Assembly (NCBI RefSeq): GCF_023227875.1
Contig: NZ_JALOCH010000009.1
Span: forward strand, 1 to 64,000
Origin: Methanoregula sp.
Lineage (GTDB): Archaea > Halobacteriota > Methanomicrobia > Methanomicrobiales > Methanospirillaceae
Direction: 5' to 3'
DNA: 64,000 nucleotides
Part shown: in pieces, positions 61,342-64,000 of the stretch
Numbering within the stretch: the first letter of the stretch is position 1
Layout: each line of letters opens with the position of its first letter
Notes under the pieces: model-generated
The model's database searches: none
What the model was told of the DNA's origin: nothing
The model's input: the letters and a program-made list of their open reading frames with translations, nothing else
Made by a program: the position numbers and the translations under genes

Positions 61342-61895
61342 ATGCTGATTAATTATTGTCCGGTGAGCCTTTATGCATTGTGTCAGAGCCGGATAGAAAA
61401 TTTTTATCAAATTATTTTAAAAATTTTCCGGATTTTTCCCGGAGATTTCTGGAATTATTATGAAAAAAAATTTGTGAATTAAAAATAAATCAGAATCGTT
61501 TGTGAAAAATTTTCCGACCCGAACCGGATTTTTTTAGAGATTATTTTTCGCAACCATTTACATTTTCATTTGTGCTGCCGGAATTTTTTTCGAAAATATT
61601 TTCGCGTGATGCGAAAGGATGGCTAAACCAAAATATCATCGGCGAACACCACCACCAGACATGCAGATTTACGCCAGTTCCACCCCTCTGTAAACACCCC
61701 TTTTTTTCGATCCATAACCCCCCTCAATCCGGGCTCCATACAGCCCCCGTTTCCAAACGGAGCACGCATTGCGCCCCGATTTAGATCCTACGACCCCCTG
61801 TTTGATACAAAACTCCTGGTGGTTTTTGCTAAACAGGGGGTCCGGAAGATCTTCACGGATCTACACGATCTAGAAAACATGGATCGGATAAGTCT

Positions 61896-61921
61896 CCGTC
61901 GGAAGATCCCTTCTCCGACGG
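61896..61921. repeat. Perfect 8-bp hairpin
   Basis: CCGTCGGA and TCCGACGG around a 10-nt loop in the gene-free region. Confidence 0.5.
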
Positions 61922-62284
61922 CAAACGCCCACAATAGCGTGCCCCAATCAACGAAATACGCCCAAACTGAGGCGCATATAATACCCTCCGGAGCCTCATA
62001 GCAGCGTTTGGCGGGCGTTTATTTTGCCCCCTCGCCCTTCAGTCCAACAGGTCCCGGAAAATGGAAAATCAACCCATATCCTCAAAACGCTGAAATGTGC
62101 TCCGATTGATATTTCGGACACTATCCGCGCTCCGATTAAATCCGGGCGTTTTGCTGCGTTTTCTAAAAATGGCGCTTTTGGCAAACCGGGCATTTTGCGG
62201 GCATATTGGGGATGTAGGTAAGGTACTGGCATGAGTGAGGGGGGTTGACTGGAGTGTCTTTTCTCACTTTATGGGATGCCTTAC

Positions 62285-62403
62285 GCGCAAAAGGTCTGCC
62301 GACTTTTGCGCTAGCAACGTACTGTACGAGAATATTTGATCAAGTAACGTGCCCAGGCGCGACCCGACGAGGCGTCGCGCCGACTCCCTGCATCAGCAGG
62401 GAG
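62285..62403. ncRNA. Cluster of three hairpins, candidate structured RNA
   Basis: Three perfect stem-loops follow each other: GCGCAAAAG/CTTTTGCGC with a 9-nt loop (62285-62311), GGCGCGAC/GTCGCGCC with a 10-nt loop (62356-62381), and CTCCCTG/CAGGGAG with a 6-nt loop (62384-62403). The palindrome CGTACTGTACG (62318-62328) lies between the first two. A T-rich stretch (ATCATTTTTG) follows at about 62412, which could end a plus-strand transcript. It matches no RNA family that I recognise. Confidence 0.35.
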
Positions 62404-62572
62404 GGGGTGACATCATTTTTGTAGTAGAGATTTTTTATCGATCCGCGTCCGGAAAAATTTTACAAAATAATCCGGGAAGTTGTTTTAAAAATTTTTCAAA
62501 AAATCCCACCACCCCTTTCACCCCCCCCACAATTTCCCCAGCCCCCACCAAACCCCCCCACTTCACGCAGCC

Positions 62573-62579
62573 TTTATAG
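62573..62579 (+). promoter_or_regulatory. TATA box for the polyphosphate kinase gene
   Basis: TTTATAG, 76 nt before the ATG at 62655; the leader would be about 50 nt. Confidence 0.4.
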
Positions 62580-62654
62580 TATCCCGTGGTAATGAGTAAT
62601 ACTGGAACCCGCAGGGTATACCCTCGCATGTTTTCAATAATCCCGGGTGCACTC

Positions 62655-64000
62655 ATGGAAACGCCGCAACTTCTGGCCGATAACCCTTCGCTTTACATCA
62701 ACCGCGAACTGAGCTGGATCCGGTTCAACCGGCACGTACTCGATGAAGCCCTTGACGAGCGTCACCCCCTGCTCGAGCGCGTAAAGTTCCTCTCCATCTT
62801 TGCCAACAATCTCGACGAATTTTTCATGATCCGTGTCGCCGGCCTCCAGCGCCAGCTCAGGAAAGGGGTGCTCAAGGCGCCACCGGACGGCATGACCCCT
62901 GCCCAGCAGCTCGATGCGATCCGCCAGCAGCTCCTCCCGGAACTGCAGGCCAAGGACGACTGCTGGCACAAAGAACTCTTGCCAAGGCTCGCCGCTGCCG
63001 GCGTTGTCCTCCACACGTACCGCGACATGAGCAACCCGCAGAAAGAGGCAATGCACCGGTTCTTCCGGACCGAGGTCTTCCCGGTCCTCACCCCGCTTGC
63101 CTTCGACAGCTCCCACCCGTTCCCCTTCATCTCCAACCTCTCCTTGAGCCTCGCGATCATCGTGCGGGACCATAATGGAAAAGAATTTTTTGCCCGCGTC
63201 AAGGTCCCGACCAACCTCTTCCCGCGACTTATCCGGGTCCCGGAGCCGGACGGCAGCACACGCAGCGACGACCGTGTCGTCCACCTCGTCTATCTTGAGG
63301 AGATCATCGCCGCCCACCTCGACATGCTCTTTCCCGGCCTCGAAACCGTTGACTCGTTCCCCTTCCGGGTCACGCGGGACGCAGACCTCGAGATCGAAGT
63401 CGATGAAGCCTCGGACCTCCTCACCACGGTCGAAGAGATCGTGGAGCAGCGGGCCCGGGGAAAGACCGTGCGCATTGAAATCGAATGTTCGATGCACGAG
63501 AGGACCTGCCACATGATCGAGTCCAAGATGGGCGTCCTTGACTCGATGGTGTACCGCGTCGGCCACCCGGTGGGCATGGCCGACCTCATGCAGCTGATGT
63601 CCCTTGACCGGCCGGACCTCAAAGACATCCCATTCCCCCCTGCGATCCCCGCGGAACTTGCCGAAGACCGGAATATCTTCGACGCGATCCGGCACCACGA
63701 CATCCTGCTCTACCAGCCCTACGACAGCTTCTCGCCCGTGGTAAATTTCATCCGGCAGGCAGCCAATGACCCGGACGTGCTTGCGATCAAGATCACCCTG
63801 TACCGCGTAGGTTCAAACTCCCCGATCGTCAACGCCCTCTTAGAAGCCCGCGAGAACGGGAAGACCGTCGCGGCCTTAATCGAGCTCAAGGCCCGCTTTG
63901 ACGAGGAGAATAATATCGGGTGGGCCCGGGCGCTCGAACGGGCAGGGGCGCATGTCGTGTACGGGGTCGTGGGCCTCAAGGTGCACGCGAAACTCTGCAT
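62655..64000 (+). CDS. ppk1: Polyphosphate kinase 1, N-terminal 448 residues, partial at window edge
   Basis: Starts METPQLLADNPSLYINRELSW at ATG 62655 and is open to the window end. The N-terminal domain (NRELSWIRFNRHVLDEALDE), the FLSIFANNLDEFFMIRVAGL helix and the middle AFDSSHPFPFISNLSLSLA are typical of PPK1. Later come ILLYQPYDSFSPVVNFIRQAANDPDVLAIKITLYR and ALIELKARFDEENNI. The last visible residues are VHAKLC, with H444 in the position of the phosphorylated histidine of bacterial PPK1. The enzyme makes polyphosphate from ATP. The C-terminal about 250 residues lie beyond the window. Confidence 0.95.
   Translation, partial: METPQLLADNPSLYINRELSWIRFNRHVLDEALDERHPLLERVKFLSIFANNLDEFFMIRVAGLQRQLRKGVLKAPPDGMTPAQQLDAIRQQLLPELQAKDDCWHKELLPRLAAAGVVLHTYRDMSNPQKEAMHRFFRTEVFPVLTPLAFDSSHPFPFISNLSLSLAIIVRDHNGKEFFARVKVPTNLFPRLIRVPEPDGSTRSDDRVVHLVYLEEIIAAHLDMLFPGLETVDSFPFRVTRDADLEIEVDEASDLLTTVEEIVEQRARGKTVRIEIECSMHERTCHMIESKMGVLDSMVYRVGHPVGMADLMQLMSLDRPDLKDIPFPPAIPAELAEDRNIFDAIRHHDILLYQPYDSFSPVVNFIRQAANDPDVLAIKITLYRVGSNSPIVNALLEARENGKTVAALIELKARFDEENNIGWARALERAGAHVVYGVVGLKVHAKLC

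Larger units (their letters stand above)
61342..62654. other. Long gene-free region with AT-rich blocks and hairpins
   Basis: 1.3 kb with no convincing gene. The first 250 bp are AT-rich with long A/T runs. Then come several perfect inverted repeats: TTTCGC/GCGAAA at 61600-61616, CCGTTT/AAACGG near 61749-61762, CCGTCGGA/TCCGACGG at 61896-61921, and a group of three at 62285-62403. A minus-strand frame at 61996-62232 has no family resemblance. The region ends with the promoter of the polyphosphate kinase gene. It may encode a structured RNA. Confidence 0.5.

Noticed and set aside
61996..62232. Minus-strand 78-codon frame in the hairpin region
   Set aside because: No ribosome binding site and no family likeness.
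62285..62403. CRISPR array
   Set aside because: The hairpins have different sequences and there is no repeated unit with spacers.

Overview
The window (64 kb, GC-rich) looks like a chromosomal segment of a hydrogenotrophic methanogen of the order Methanomicrobiales, most like Methanoregula. The grounds are a complete archaeal-type acetyl-CoA decarbonylase/synthase (ACDS/CODH) operon, a GHMP protein of the beta-RFAP synthase family, a DUF2115-like protein, PEGA-repeat surface proteins, a ferredoxin-ASKHA corrinoid activator, archaeal TATA boxes and GGAGGTGA-type ribosome binding sites. The order and genus assignment is inference from gene content; no rRNA or tRNA gene was seen.

Layout. 0-1 kb: tail of an IS1595-type transposase and a PIN-domain toxin/antitoxin pair. 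1.2-10.1 kb: cdhA-cdhB-cdhC-cdhD-cdhE followed by an AcsV/RamA-like corrinoid reductive activator, which together form the acetyl-CoA carbon-fixation module. 10.2-21.9 kb: a methyltransferase, two PEGA proteins, DedA and YqhA membrane proteins, a GHMP protein, a winged-helix/TPR regulator with a repeat-rich promoter, a DUF2148 Fe-S protein, a thioesterase, a glycosyltransferase/FAD-oxidoreductase pair and a zinc-ribbon/Cys-rich membrane protein. 21.9-36.2 kb: ion and osmotic homeostasis, with a Na+:solute symporter and its 36-residue companion, two CPA2-type antiporters, the N-epsilon-acetyl-beta-lysine pathway (ablA, ablB), a CLC transporter with CBS domains and an MscS channel. A gene graveyard at 28.5-30.6 kb sits inside it. 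36.4-43.2 kb: a branched-chain-amino-acid-type ABC importer in three blocks (livGF; livHM and livK on the other strand) and a lactate-permease homologue. A shared inverted repeat (RTGCTA-N5-TARCAY) lies in front of livG, livK and the 23 kb symporter and suggests one regulon. 43.3-48.1 kb: a TetR-associated MacB/LolD-type ABC module and a Gly/Asn-rich secreted protein. 48.4-50.3 kb: a histidine-kinase-like protein lacking the usual phospho-acceptor His and a 4Fe-4S protein. 50.4-54.1 kb: the translationally coupled operon leuA/cimA-ilvB-ilvN.

54-59.2 kb is an accessory region: a broken dinD-like gene, a tightly coupled winged-helix/YwgA(Panacea)-like/PemK toxin module, and a clearly AT-rich three-gene operon. 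That operon encodes a two-TM coiled-coil protein, a multi-TM protein and a DUF4062-family protein interrupted by one in-frame amber codon. It is the best candidate for an undescribed conflict or stress system here. 59.8-64 kb holds a DUF2115-like protein, a queuosine/archaeosine-precursor transporter, a 1.3 kb gene-free stretch with several perfect hairpins, and the first 448 codons of polyphosphate kinase. All family names come from reading the translated sequences without database searches.
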